64,000 nucleotides of DNA, from assembly GCF_003751805.1 (NCBI RefSeq), contig NZ_RKHQ01000001.1, positions 1,364,001 through 1,428,000 of the forward strand, given 5' to 3'. Below are positions 1 through 8,150 of the stretch, one piece after another. A model generated the notes under the pieces. It did not search any database. It was not told where the DNA came from and saw nothing but the letters and a program-made list of their open reading frames with translations. Both the position numbers and the translations under genes were made by a program. This DNA comes from Salana multivorans (lineage in GTDB: Bacteria > Actinomycetota > Actinomycetes > Actinomycetales > Beutenbergiaceae). Position 1 is the stretch's first letter. Each line of letters starts with the position of its first letter.

Positions 1-1
1 C

Positions 2-328
2 GCCGGCAAGAAGGACGACCGCAACGTCCACATCGGCCCGTCGGACTACGTCGCCTGGCTGGACGACCGCAAGTGGGCCTACGTCCGCCTCGAGGGTCGC
101 GCGTTCGGCGAGGTGCCGCTCAACCTGGAGTACAAGCTCGAGGTGTGGGACTCCCCGAACTCGGCCGGCATCATCATCGACGCCGTCCGCGCTGCCAAGA
201 TCGCGCTCGACCGGGGCATCGGCGGCCCGATCCTCTCGGCGTCCTCCTACTTCATGAAGTCGCCGCCGGAGCAGTACGACGACGAGACGGCCCGCGCCAA
301 GGTCGAGGCCTTCATCCGCGGCGAGTGA
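2..328 (+). CDS. ino1: inositol-3-phosphate synthase, C-terminal part (gene starts before the window)
   Basis: Catalyses glucose-6-phosphate to 1D-myo-inositol-3-phosphate, the entry step to inositol lipids and mycothiol in actinobacteria. Only the last 108 residues are present; the reading frame is open from base 2. Recognisable family segments are [36 protein letters not shown] and the terminal helix ending in FIRGE. The frame is intact up to a TGA stop and is followed at once by a strong bidirectional hairpin shared with the convergent transporter gene. Product assignment is confident; the N-terminal NAD-binding part and its upstream neighbours cannot be seen. Confidence 0.9.
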   Translation, partial: AGKKDDRNVHIGPSDYVAWLDDRKWAYVRLEGRAFGEVPLNLEYKLEVWDSPNSAGIIIDAVRAAKIALDRGIGGPILSASSYFMKSPPEQYDDETARAKVEAFIRGE

Positions 329-364
329 GTCGCTGACGCCGCGGACGGCAGACGCCCGCGGCGA

Positions 365-416
365 ACGAACGGCGCCCGCTCGGTGACCTCACGGTCATCG
401 GGCGGGCGCCGTTCGT
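365..416. terminator. bidirectional hairpin between convergent genes
   Basis: Perfect 14 bp inverted repeat: arms ACGAACGGCGCCCG at 365-378 and CGGGCGCCGTTCGT at 403-416, with a 24 nt loop. It fills the gap between the end of ino1 (plus strand) and the end of the MFS gene (minus strand), so it can end transcription from both sides. There is no clear U-tract, which is common in high-GC actinobacteria. Confidence 0.65.
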
Positions 417-419
417 CGT

Positions 420-1727
420 CTACGCGCCGGTCCCGCCCGCGACCGGTCCGTCGGCCCCCTGGGCCGCGCGTGTCTCGAAGCGCACGAGGAGGCGGCTCGC
501 CACCCCGCCGAACACCACGAGCGCGCTCGCCACGCCGACGAGCAGGACGAGGACCGGTTCCCAGGCACCCGTGCGGTCGAGCACCGCGCCGATGAGCGTC
601 GGCCCGAGCGCCGCACCGGCGAAGCCGACGGTCTGCAGCACGGCCTGGATCCCGCGGGACTGCGCCTCGTCGCGGGCGACGTGCACACCGAAGGTCACGA
701 TGACCGTGAAGCAGGCACCCTGCGCCAGCCCACCGAGCAGCACCGCGGCCGCCCACCAGCCGGGCAGGGCGGCCAGGACGACGATGCACGAGAGCCAGCC
801 GACCGTCGTCGCCGTCATGAGCATCCACAGCCTCACGCCCGGGAGGCGGAGCAGCCCGGGCAGCACGAGCGGGCCGAGAATCCCGAGCGCCATGAAGACC
901 GCGACGCAGGCGCCGGCCAGGCCGGGGCTCAGCCCCGACCGCTCCCCGAGGAGGCTCGGCAACCACGACGACACCGCGAAGTAGCACATGCCGTGCATCG
1001 CGAACGTGAGACCGAGCACCCACGCCATGGGGATCCGCAGCGCCGACGACGCCGAGCGCGAGGGGGCGGCGGCCGGCTCCCCCGCCGTTCCCGTCACGGG
1101 TCGCGGGTCGGCTCCCGCACCGGCACCGCCGCGCGAGCCGAGCCACCAGGCCCCGGCGGCGACGAACGACGCCAGCGACCACACGGCGAGGCCGAGCTGC
1201 CAGCCGAGCAGCGCGACCACCGGCGCGGAGACGGCCGCGGCCGTCGCGGAGCCGATGTTGGTCGCGGCGGTGTTGATCCCGGTGAGCTGGAGCGCGCGGT
1301 GGCGGAAGTGGCGCGTGACGAAGGTCGGGATCGAGATGTTGACGATCGCGATCGCGGCCCCGAGCAGCACCGAGCCGGCGTAGAGCGCGGCCACCGAGCC
1401 CTGGGAGCGGACGAGGACGCCGACCCCGATCGCGAGCGAGGCGATGACGAGGCTGCGGTCGAGCCCGATCCGCCCGATGAGGGCCGGCGCCACCGGCGTG
1501 AGCAGGGCGAAGCAGAACACCGGGATGCTGGTCAGCGCCCCGGCCTGCGCCTGGCTGAGCCCGGCCTGCGAGGCGATGACGACGAGCACGGGGCCGAGCG
1601 CGACGGTCGGGATCTGGAGCTGGAGACTGACCAGGACGAGCGGCAGCAGGCGGCGCGTGCGCGAGGGCGGCCAGGCGGCCGCGGTCGGCGGACCGGGCCG
1701 GGAGCGCGTGGGGACGGGCGCTGTCAC
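420..1727 (-). CDS. MFS transporter, CynX/NimT-like
   Basis: 435-residue major facilitator permease with about 12 hydrophobic segments: six before a basic/Gly-rich central loop (around residues 205-225) and six after. The opening helix (LLPLVLVSLQLQIPTVALGP) and the segment around GINTAATNIGSA resemble cyanate/nitroimidazole-type (CynX/NimT) permeases, so an organic anion or drug is a more likely substrate than a sugar; the substrate is not known. Start taken at the GTG at 1727, which has no obvious Shine-Dalgarno sequence. It lies 62 bp downstream of the GH127 gene on the same strand, with a 15 bp-stem hairpin in the gap, so it may be a separate unit. Confidence 0.75.
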   Translation of the reverse strand: MTAPVPTRSRPGPPTAAAWPPSRTRRLLPLVLVSLQLQIPTVALGPVLVVIASQAGLSQAQAGALTSIPVFCFALLTPVAPALIGRIGLDRSLVIASLAIGVGVLVRSQGSVAALYAGSVLLGAAIAIVNISIPTFVTRHFRHRALQLTGINTAATNIGSATAAAVSAPVVALLGWQLGLAVWSLASFVAAGAWWLGSRGGAGAGADPRPVTGTAGEPAAAPSRSASSALRIPMAWVLGLTFAMHGMCYFAVSSWLPSLLGERSGLSPGLAGACVAVFMALGILGPLVLPGLLRLPGVRLWMLMTATTVGWLSCIVVLAALPGWWAAAVLLGGLAQGACFTVIVTFGVHVARDEAQSRGIQAVLQTVGFAGAALGPTLIGAVLDRTGAWEPVLVLLVGVASALVVFGGVASRLLVRFETRAAQGADGPVAGGTGA

Positions 1728-1738
1728 GGCCGGAGTCT

Positions 1739-1772
1739 ACGCGACCGGTCGAAACGATTCGACCGGTCGCGT
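1739..1772. promoter_or_regulatory. large inverted repeat upstream of the MFS gene
   Basis: Arms of 15 bp at 1739-1753 and 1758-1772 are perfectly complementary with a 4 nt loop (ACGA). The centre GAAACGATTC has the AA-CG-TT layout typical of LacI-family operators. It starts 12 bp upstream of the MFS start codon and follows the GH127 stop, so it may be an operator for the exporter, a terminator for the arabinoside operon, or both. The sequence does not decide. Confidence 0.5.
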
Positions 1773-1789
1773 GGACCGTCCCGCCGCCG

Positions 1790-3739
1790 TCAGTCGGCGT
1801 ACTGCGGATCGTCGGGGTCGTCGCGATCGGCCCAGCTCCCGCAGACGGGGAACTCGGTCACCCGCAGGCGGGCCACGCCGTAGGGGACGAGCAGCAGATC
1901 GCCGTCGGCGCCGCGCTCGAGCAGCGGGCTGGGCGGCGGCGGATCGGGCGTCACCCCCGTGGCCCGCCACTCCGTCGCCCGCACCGAGCGGCCCTCGACG
2001 ACGACGGGCGACCCCTGGCCCGGCCGAGGTCCGGTCAGGCCCCACGGCACGTCCTGGACCGTCGCCCGGTGCACCGGCCAGTCGGCGGCGCCCGCGACGT
2101 CGTCGAGCGCGACGTTCCAGGACGAGCGGCGGTGGATCTCCCACTCCCCGAGCCCCGGGGCGCCAGGGACGGGAATCCAGTTCTCGCCGAGGGGGTGCAC
2201 CATCGTCAGCGGCCCGAGGTGCACGGCGGCGGCCTGGCGCTCCCGTCGCACGACGCGCGGTCGCATCGGCAGCACGAGCCGCACGGTCGACGACGGGCCC
2301 CAGGCGCGGCGCAACGTGACGTACCCGTCGACCGGCTCCTCCGCCACGGTCTCGCCGTCGACGCTGAGGTCCCACTCGGCGGCCCACGCCGGGATGCGGA
2401 GCAGGAGGTCGAACTCGTGGCCGGCGGGAGCCTCGACCCCGATCTCGATCGTCTCCTCGAACGGGTAGGCCGTCCGCACGTCGAGCGTCACCTCGGCCCC
2501 GCCCACCTCGGCGCGGACCCGCGAGGGTGCGTAGGCGACCGCCCGCAGCCCCCGGGGCGAGCGCATCCACAGCGAGCTGACGAGCTTGGGCCACCCCTGG
2601 TGGAGGTTCGCCGTGCAGCAGCCGAAGTGCGGCTCGAGCCCGAAGATGCCGGCGTCGTCGGAGGAGAACGTCCAGTCCCGCCGCGCGACCGACACCTCGA
2701 GCTGGGTCGCCTGCTGGTGGTACTGGTGACCGAGCATCCGGGGGTCGTTCGACGCGGGGAGCAGGTTGTAGGCGAGCGACTCCAGCCGGTCGCCGTGGAC
2801 CCCGTCGGCGTACGTGGCCGCCATGACCTCGCAGGTGAACATCATCTCGACGACCTGGCAGGTCTCAATGCCCGCCGTCGCCTCCCGTCCGCCGAGCCAC
2901 TCGTCGCCCGAGAACCAGCCGTGCGCCTGGCCGTGCCAGCGATCGAGGTTGGCGAAGGAGCGCTCGGTCCGCCCGCGGTGGGCGTCGTCGCCGTCGAGGA
3001 TCCAGTCGACCGCGCCCTTCTTCAGGCCCATCGCGACGTTCGGGCCGTGCGTGCGGTGGGAGAACACCCGCGCGGCCCCGGTGATGAGGTCGCCACCGAG
3101 GTAGTCGTCCCACGCGATGGTCTGGGAGTCGATGAGCGAGACGAGGTCGAGCAGCCACGCCTCCCCCGTCCGGTGGTGCAGCCACCACACCGACAGCGTG
3201 TTGTCCGCCCCGCGGGCACGACCCCACGACCGCAGGGGCCGTCCCGGCAGGTGCTCGAGCTGGTGGCGGAAGTACCGCTGCAGGAAGGGCACGACGCGCT
3301 CGTCGCCGGTCGCCTCGGCGTGCTGCGTGAGCACCTTGAGCGCCACCATCCGCGGCCACCAGTCGTCGTTGGTCTGCGGCCCGAAGAAGCCGTCCTCGCG
3401 CTGGGAGGACAGGATCCACTCGACCCACGGTCGGGTGCGCTCGATCAGGTCCTCGTCGCCGAGCACGTGCGCCAGCGGGACCAGGCCGTCGAGGTAGTAC
3501 GGTCCCCGCTCCCAGTCCTCACCGCCGACGCCCCCGCGCCACGCGTTCGTCGGGCCGACGTCGGGCCAGATCTCCTCGAGCCGGCCGGTCTGGCCGGCGG
3601 CCTGGAGGCGGAGCTGGTCCAGCAGCCAGCCGGTCGGCGTGATCGAGCCGAGCGGGAGCAGGCTCGCCGCCGGGGCGCGGCTGACCGGTGCGCCGGCCGC
3701 GGGCTCGGCCGGGGTTGGCAGCTGATCGGTGTTGTCCAT
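1790..3739 (-). CDS. GH127 beta-L-arabinofuranosidase
   Basis: 649-residue glycoside hydrolase that removes terminal beta-L-arabinofuranose units (related GH127 members act on other sugars). The family's zinc and catalytic residues can be seen: Glu292 and Cys294 in ETCQ, and the Cys pair 374-375 in FGCCTAN. The architecture is an (alpha/alpha)6 barrel over roughly residues 25-420, then beta-sandwich domains. No signal peptide is present, so it acts in the cytoplasm on imported oligosaccharide. The start is the ATG at 3739 with a GAGGG sequence upstream; reading further upstream would run into the permease gene. It is last in the LacI/ABC operon, 8 bp after the permease, which fits hydrolysis of the imported sugar. 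Confidence 0.85.
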   Translation of the reverse strand: MDNTDQLPTPAEPAAGAPVSRAPAASLLPLGSITPTGWLLDQLRLQAAGQTGRLEEIWPDVGPTNAWRGGVGGEDWERGPYYLDGLVPLAHVLGDEDLIERTRPWVEWILSSQREDGFFGPQTNDDWWPRMVALKVLTQHAEATGDERVVPFLQRYFRHQLEHLPGRPLRSWGRARGADNTLSVWWLHHRTGEAWLLDLVSLIDSQTIAWDDYLGGDLITGAARVFSHRTHGPNVAMGLKKGAVDWILDGDDAHRGRTERSFANLDRWHGQAHGWFSGDEWLGGREATAGIETCQVVEMMFTCEVMAATYADGVHGDRLESLAYNLLPASNDPRMLGHQYHQQATQLEVSVARRDWTFSSDDAGIFGLEPHFGCCTANLHQGWPKLVSSLWMRSPRGLRAVAYAPSRVRAEVGGAEVTLDVRTAYPFEETIEIGVEAPAGHEFDLLLRIPAWAAEWDLSVDGETVAEEPVDGYVTLRRAWGPSSTVRLVLPMRPRVVRRERQAAAVHLGPLTMVHPLGENWIPVPGAPGLGEWEIHRRSSWNVALDDVAGAADWPVHRATVQDVPWGLTGPRPGQGSPVVVEGRSVRATEWRATGVTPDPPPPSPLLERGADGDLLLVPYGVARLRVTEFPVCGSWADRDDPDDPQYAD

Positions 3740-3747
3740 GATGACCC

Positions 3748-4626
3748 TCACTTGATCGAGCCTCCGATGAGGCCCTTGGTGTAGTAGCGCTGGAGCGCGA
3801 GGAAGATGAGCACGACGGGGACGGTCGCCACGCACGCGGTGGCGGTGAGCAGCCCGGGATCGACGATCTGGACGCCCGGGATCTTGAACGACGTGGTGAT
3901 GTTGGTGAGCGCGAGCGGGAGCGTGTAGCTGCCGTCGCTGGACAGGAACACGACCGAGCTGAGGAGGTCGTTCCAGCCCGCCATGAAGCCGAACAGGCAG
4001 ACGGTGACGACGCCGGGCCACGCGAGCGGGACCATGATCGCCCGGAGCATGCGCGCCGTCCCCGCACCGTCGAGGGCCGCGGCCTCCTCCAGCTCCGGCG
4101 GGATCCCGTCGAGCGTGTTGCGCATGACGAACACGGAGAACGGGAGCTGGAGCGTCACGAGCACGAGCACGACGCCGAGGAGGGAGTCGAGCAGGCCGAG
4201 CCTGCCGAGCACGATCGACAGCGGCGTCAGCAGGCCCTGGTAGGGGACGACGAGCGGGCACAGCAGCAGGACGAAGATCGCGCCGGAGAACCGGAACCGG
4301 ATGCGCGAGAGCGCGTATCCGGCCAGCACCGACACCAGCCCGGCGAGCAGGGCGACGCTGATCGCGACGACGAAGGAGTTGCGGACGTACGTCGAGATGC
4401 CGACGGACGGGTCGAAGATGCGCTCGTAGTTCGTCGCGGTGAGCGACTGCAGCGAGGCCCAGCCCACCCCGTCGGCGTCGGCCGAGGCCGGCAGGAACGA
4501 GCGCAGGGCGATGTAGAGGACCGGCGCGAGGAACAGCAGGGCGAGGACCGTCCCGACGACGAGGTACGTCGCGGTGGAGAGCTGACGCCGCGCGCCGCGC
4601 AGGGCCGGGGCGGCCGTCGCGGTCAT
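3748..4626 (-). CDS. carbohydrate ABC transporter permease (MalG-type)
   Basis: 292-residue inner-membrane component of a sugar importer (CUT1 type). About six membrane helices are visible, and the EAA loop that docks the ATPase is PPELEEAAALDGAGTARMLRAI near residue 190. The start ATG at 4626 overlaps the stop of the preceding permease by four bases (ATGA), indicating translational coupling. The C-terminal YYTKGLIGGSIK is the usual end of MalG-like permeases. No ATPase gene is in the operon; actinobacterial CUT1 importers commonly share one general MsiK-type ATPase. Confidence 0.88.
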   Translation of the reverse strand: MTATAAPALRGARRQLSTATYLVVGTVLALLFLAPVLYIALRSFLPASADADGVGWASLQSLTATNYERIFDPSVGISTYVRNSFVVAISVALLAGLVSVLAGYALSRIRFRFSGAIFVLLLCPLVVPYQGLLTPLSIVLGRLGLLDSLLGVVLVLVTLQLPFSVFVMRNTLDGIPPELEEAAALDGAGTARMLRAIMVPLAWPGVVTVCLFGFMAGWNDLLSSVVFLSSDGSYTLPLALTNITTSFKIPGVQIVDPGLLTATACVATVPVVLIFLALQRYYTKGLIGGSIK

Positions 4627-5570
4627 CGGGCCTCCTCCGCGCGGTCGGCGCGCAGCACGCGGAGCTGGACGAGGGCGATGACGAGGATGATCGCCGTCAC
4701 GATGAGCGAGAGGGCCGCGCCGTAGCCGAGGTTGTAGCGGACGAACGACTGCGAGTAGGTGTACATGACCGCGGTGGTCGTCGCCCCGCTCGGGCCGCCC
4801 TTGGTGAGGACGAAGAACTGGTCGAACACCAGCAGCGTCCCCGAGAGGGCGAGGACGAGGCACAGCGCGAACTGCCGCCGGATGAGCGGGAAGACGATCG
4901 ACCCCTCGCGACGCCACCACCCCGCGCCGTCGATCTTCGCCGCGTCGGTCACCTCGCCGGGCACCGCCTGCATCCCGGCCATGAGCAGGATCATCGCCAC
5001 GCCCATGCTCTTCCAGATCGTCAGGACGACGATGGCCCAGAACGCCCGGTCGGCATCGGTGAACCAGGCCGTCTGCCCGTCCGTCAGGCCGAGCGCGCGC
5101 AGGAGCACGTTGATGATGCCCGTCCCGGACATGAGCATGACCGAGGCCATGTACGCGGCCGCCGTGAACCCGATGACGACGGGCATGAAGAACGCCGTGC
5201 GGACGAACGACACGAAGGCGCCGGTCCCGCGGACCATGACGGCTGCCGCGTAGGAGACGGCCATCGACAGCGGGACCAGCACGACGGTGAACAGCGCGGA
5301 GAACCCCAGGGCGCGGAAGAAGGTCTCGTCCTGGAACGCCCGCGTGTAGTTGTCGATGCCGATCGGGCGCGCGACGCCGAGCAGCGGCCAGTTGTAGAAG
5401 GACATGACCGCCAGCAGCACCATCGGCACGACGAAGAAGACGACCGACAGGAGCAGGGCGGGCGCGACCATCGCGTAGCCGAGCACGGAGGAGCGCCGGC
5501 GGGCGCCCCTCCGAGCACGCGCGGTCGCCCCGCCCGGCGGGCCGACCCGCGACGGAACGGTGATCGCCAT
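4623..5570 (-). CDS. carbohydrate ABC transporter permease (MalF-type)
   Basis: 315-residue permease partner of the downstream MalG-type protein. It has a basic N-terminal tail (residues 1-25, rich in Arg), then about six membrane segments and the EAA motif VPGEVTDAAKIDGAGWWRR at about residue 210. It starts 4 bp after the stop of the solute-binding lipoprotein gene and its stop overlaps the next start, so binding protein, both permeases and GH127 form one operon. The N-terminal Arg-rich stretch (ARARRGARRR) is ordinary for this family. Confidence 0.88.
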   Translation of the reverse strand: MAITVPSRVGPPGGATARARRGARRRSSVLGYAMVAPALLLSVVFFVVPMVLLAVMSFYNWPLLGVARPIGIDNYTRAFQDETFFRALGFSALFTVVLVPLSMAVSYAAAVMVRGTGAFVSFVRTAFFMPVVIGFTAAAYMASVMLMSGTGIINVLLRALGLTDGQTAWFTDADRAFWAIVVLTIWKSMGVAMILLMAGMQAVPGEVTDAAKIDGAGWWRREGSIVFPLIRRQFALCLVLALSGTLLVFDQFFVLTKGGPSGATTTAVMYTYSQSFVRYNLGYGAALSLIVTAIILVIALVQLRVLRADRAEEAR

Positions 5571-5574
5571 CGGG

Positions 5575-6897
5575 TCAGCCCAGCTGGCTGTAGGCGTCGC
5601 GGATCAGCTGGTTGGCCTGCTCCTGCGCCTGCGTCATCGAGGTCTCCGGGTCGGCGCCCTGGAAGATCACGGCCTGGGAGTTCTGGGCCCACGGACCGTT
5701 CGGGTCGTTGATCGTGGCGAAGTAGGCGATGGAGACCGGCAGCTCACCGACCGCGAGCGAGCCGACCCGGTTGCTGGCCCACTCGTCCTGCGCCAGCTCC
5801 TGCGCCAGCGCGAGGTCGGGCGCGATCCAGCCGGCCTCGCCGTTGATCCGGGCGGCCTCCTCGTCGGAGACGAGCCACTCGAGGAGCGTCCAGGCCTCCT
5901 CCGGGTGCTTCGAGCCGAGCGGGATGGCCGCCTGGTTGCCGCCGAGGAACGACGCGAGGGTGCCGTCGTGGCCCGGGATGCCGGGGGCCGAGCCGAACTG
6001 GTCCTCGGCGCCGGCGAAGACGTTGGCGCCGGTGAACATGATGCCGACCTTGCCGGCGAGGGCGTTCTGCGACCCGACGTTGCCGGGGTCCTGGTTCGGC
6101 TCGTCCGTGACCTGCATGAGACCGGAGCTCCACATGTCCTGGTACCAGGCGACCATGGCGACCATCGCGGGGTCGGCGAACGTCGCGACCTGGTCGGGTC
6201 CCGGCTCCGTGAAGAGCGTCGCGCCGTCGGCCCAGCCGGAGGGGAAGCCGGTGAAGGCCTGGCCGGTGCCCCCGATCGTGGAGAAGCCGGTGACGTCGTC
6301 GCCCGTCGCCTGGATCTTCTCGGCGAACTCCTTCACCTCCGCGAGCGTCGTCGGCGGCGTCTCGGGGTCGAGACCGGCCGCCTCGAACAGCGCCTTGTTC
6401 CAGAACATCTGCGACCCCGTCAGCGCGACGGGCAGGGAGTAGATCGCGTCGTCGATCGTGCCGACCTCGATCCCCGCCGGAGCGAGCTGGTCGAAGTTCG
6501 CCAGCGCCCTGCTCTGCTCCGTGATGTCCATGAGCTGGCCCTGGGTGGCCAGGAGGGGCGCGTTGATGATGTCGAAGTTGATGAGGTCGGGCACGCTGCC
6601 GGCCCGGATCGAGTTGGCGAACTTCGTCAGGTACTGGTCGTTGCTCACGAGCGACAGCTCAACCTTGATCCCCGGGTGCGCCTTCTCGAACGCGTCGAGC
6701 TGGTCCTCCATCGAGTTGTCACCGTCCCGCGCCCAGACCGTCAGGGTGACCTCCCCGCCCGATCCGCCGTCCGAGGTGCCCGAGCCGGTCGATCCGCTCG
6801 AGCCGTCGGATCCGCTCGAGCAGGCCGCGAGCGGACCCGAGAGGAGCAGTCCAGCCGCGAGAGCTGCGATGACCCGCCGGGATGTGGGTGACGCCAT
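5575..6897 (-). CDS. sugar-binding lipoprotein of an ABC importer
   Basis: 440-residue extracytoplasmic solute-binding protein (SBP family 1). The signal peptide ends in the lipobox LAAC at about residue 23, so it is predicted to be lipid-anchored outside the membrane; a Ser/Gly linker follows. VTLTVWARDGDN begins the binding fold. The start at ATG 6897 is chosen over an in-frame upstream codon because GGAAGGA lies just before it and the signal peptide then has normal length. It is the first gene of the ABC/GH127 operon, divergent from lacI, with two dyads in the shared promoter region. The ligand is inferred from GH127 to be an arabinose-containing oligosaccharide. Confidence 0.88.
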   Translation of the reverse strand: MASPTSRRVIAALAAGLLLSGPLAACSSGSDGSSGSTGSGTSDGGSGGEVTLTVWARDGDNSMEDQLDAFEKAHPGIKVELSLVSNDQYLTKFANSIRAGSVPDLINFDIINAPLLATQGQLMDITEQSRALANFDQLAPAGIEVGTIDDAIYSLPVALTGSQMFWNKALFEAAGLDPETPPTTLAEVKEFAEKIQATGDDVTGFSTIGGTGQAFTGFPSGWADGATLFTEPGPDQVATFADPAMVAMVAWYQDMWSSGLMQVTDEPNQDPGNVGSQNALAGKVGIMFTGANVFAGAEDQFGSAPGIPGHDGTLASFLGGNQAAIPLGSKHPEEAWTLLEWLVSDEEAARINGEAGWIAPDLALAQELAQDEWASNRVGSLAVGELPVSIAYFATINDPNGPWAQNSQAVIFQGADPETSMTQAQEQANQLIRDAYSQLG

Positions 6898-6913
6898 GGT
6901 CGTTCCTTCCGAT

Positions 6914-6950
6914 CGGAAAATGACACGGCAACTTTGCCGGATCATTTCCG
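6914..6950. promoter_or_regulatory. nested dyad upstream of the sugar-binding protein gene (candidate LacI operator)
   Basis: Inner palindrome CGGCAA-CT-TTGCCG at 6926-6939, enclosed by outer arms CGGAAAATGA (6914-6923) and TCATTTCCG (6942-6950). The centre is about 35 bp upstream of the sugar-binding protein start, where a LacI-type repressor would block transcription. The inner half-sites use the same TTGCCG element as the palindrome near lacI. Confidence 0.5.
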
Positions 6951-7001
6951 GAGGCTAGCCGACCAAGTCGGGCCGGTCAACAGTCCTTCGCTGGACATTC
7001 G

Positions 7002-7018
7002 TTGCCGCAATGCGGCAA
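7002..7018. promoter_or_regulatory. palindrome upstream of lacI (candidate autoregulatory operator)
   Basis: TTGCCGCAATGCGGCAA is a perfect palindrome with 8 bp arms around one central base. It lies 45 bp before the lacI start used here. An in-frame ATG inside the palindrome (7010) would make this coding, but the Shine-Dalgarno sequence favours the ATG at 7064, leaving the palindrome in the promoter region. Confidence 0.5.
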
Positions 7019-7063
7019 GATCACGCGACAGCGCGGGATCGCTCGCGAGAGGAGGGACGACGC

Positions 7064-8059
7064 ATGCTCCGTGGTCGAGTCACGCTCACGCAGGTCGCCG
7101 AGGCGGCCGGGGTCTCGGTCGGGACCGCATCGAAGGCGCTCAACGGCCGGGGCCAGCTCAGCCCCGCCACCCGCAAGCGCGTCCGGGACGCCGCGCGCGC
7201 CCTCGGGTTCGACCAGGGGACGAGCGAGTCGCTGACCGGCGGTCGGTCGCTCATCGTCGGGGTGCTCTCGACGGACTCCTACGGACGCTTCACCATCCCG
7301 ATCCTCACCGGGGCGGAGGACACCTTCGGGGCGGGTGAGATCGCGATGCTGCTGGCGGAGAGCCGCGGCGACCCCATCCGCGAGCGCCACTACGTCCAGA
7401 CGCTGCGCAGCCGCAAGGTCGACGGGATCATCGTGACGGGACGCTCCAGCGACGCCAGGGCCTCGCTCACGTCGCTCATCGACGTCCCGACCGTCTACGC
7501 GCTCTCACCGTCGACCGACCCGAACGACATCTCCGTCGTGCCGGACGACGCCGGGGGAGCCACCCGGGCCGTCGAGCACCTGGTGAGCACGGGGCGCAGC
7601 TCGATCGCCGTCGTCGTGGGGCCGAGCCGCCACCTGGCCAGCGCGCACCGCGTGGCCGGGGCGCTCGCCGCCCTCGAGGGGTCCGGCGCACGGCTCGCCG
7701 GAGGGCATGCGCTCTACGGGGAGTGGTCGGAGCGGTGGGGCTACGAGGCAGCCGGGCGGCTCCTGGCCGCCGGACCGTTCGACGGCGTGTTCTGCGCGAG
7801 CGACCAGATCGCGCGCGGCGTCCTGGAGTGCCTGCGCGACCACTCGGTGTCGGTGCCGGCCCAGGTCGGGGTCGTCGGGATGGACAACTGGACCGTCATC
7901 GCCGAGGCCGCGCGCCCCTCGATCACGTCCGTCGATCTCAACCTGCGCGCCGTCGGTCGCCGAGCCGCCGAGCTGCTCGTCCGCACGATCATGGGCGACG
8001 ACGTGCCGGGCGGCATCGAGTACGTCGACTGCTCGCTGGTGGCGCGCCAGTCGGCGTGA
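7064..8059 (+). CDS. LacI-family transcriptional regulator
   Basis: 331-residue LacI/PurR-type repressor. The N-terminal helix-turn-helix is VTLTQVAEAAGVSVGTASKA (residues 5-24), with a hinge helix and then a periplasmic-binding-protein-like sensor domain; the segments CASDQIARGVLECL and VGVVGMDNW are typical. The start ATG 7064 is preceded by GAGGAGG at good spacing and puts the HTH at the usual place; the longer in-frame start at 7010 would add 18 unusual residues and lie in a palindrome. Divergent from the ABC/GH127 operon, it is the expected local regulator, with an arabinoside as the likely inducer (inferred). Confidence 0.9.
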   Translation: MLRGRVTLTQVAEAAGVSVGTASKALNGRGQLSPATRKRVRDAARALGFDQGTSESLTGGRSLIVGVLSTDSYGRFTIPILTGAEDTFGAGEIAMLLAESRGDPIRERHYVQTLRSRKVDGIIVTGRSSDARASLTSLIDVPTVYALSPSTDPNDISVVPDDAGGATRAVEHLVSTGRSSIAVVVGPSRHLASAHRVAGALAALEGSGARLAGGHALYGEWSERWGYEAAGRLLAAGPFDGVFCASDQIARGVLECLRDHSVSVPAQVGVVGMDNWTVIAEAARPSITSVDLNLRAVGRRAAELLVRTIMGDDVPGGIEYVDCSLVARQSA

Positions 8060-8114
8060 CCCGCTCGGCGCGACCCGCTCGGCGCGACCCGCTCGGCGCG
8101 ACCCGCTCGACCCG
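8059..8114. repeat. 14-nt tandem repeat after lacI
   Basis: Three exact copies of ACCCGCTCGGCGCG starting at the last base of the lacI stop codon (8059-8100), followed by one degenerate copy (8101-8114). The unit sits between the convergent lacI and cca genes and does not form a strong hairpin; it probably arose by replication slippage. Confidence 0.8.
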
Positions 8115-8150
8115 ACCAGCTCGCCGTGACCGGCCAGCCCCCAGCCGGGG

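Noticed and set aside
7010-7063. Upstream start codon for lacI
   Set aside because: It lies in a perfect palindrome, lacks a ribosome-binding site and would add residues before the HTH; ATG 7064 has GAGGAGG.
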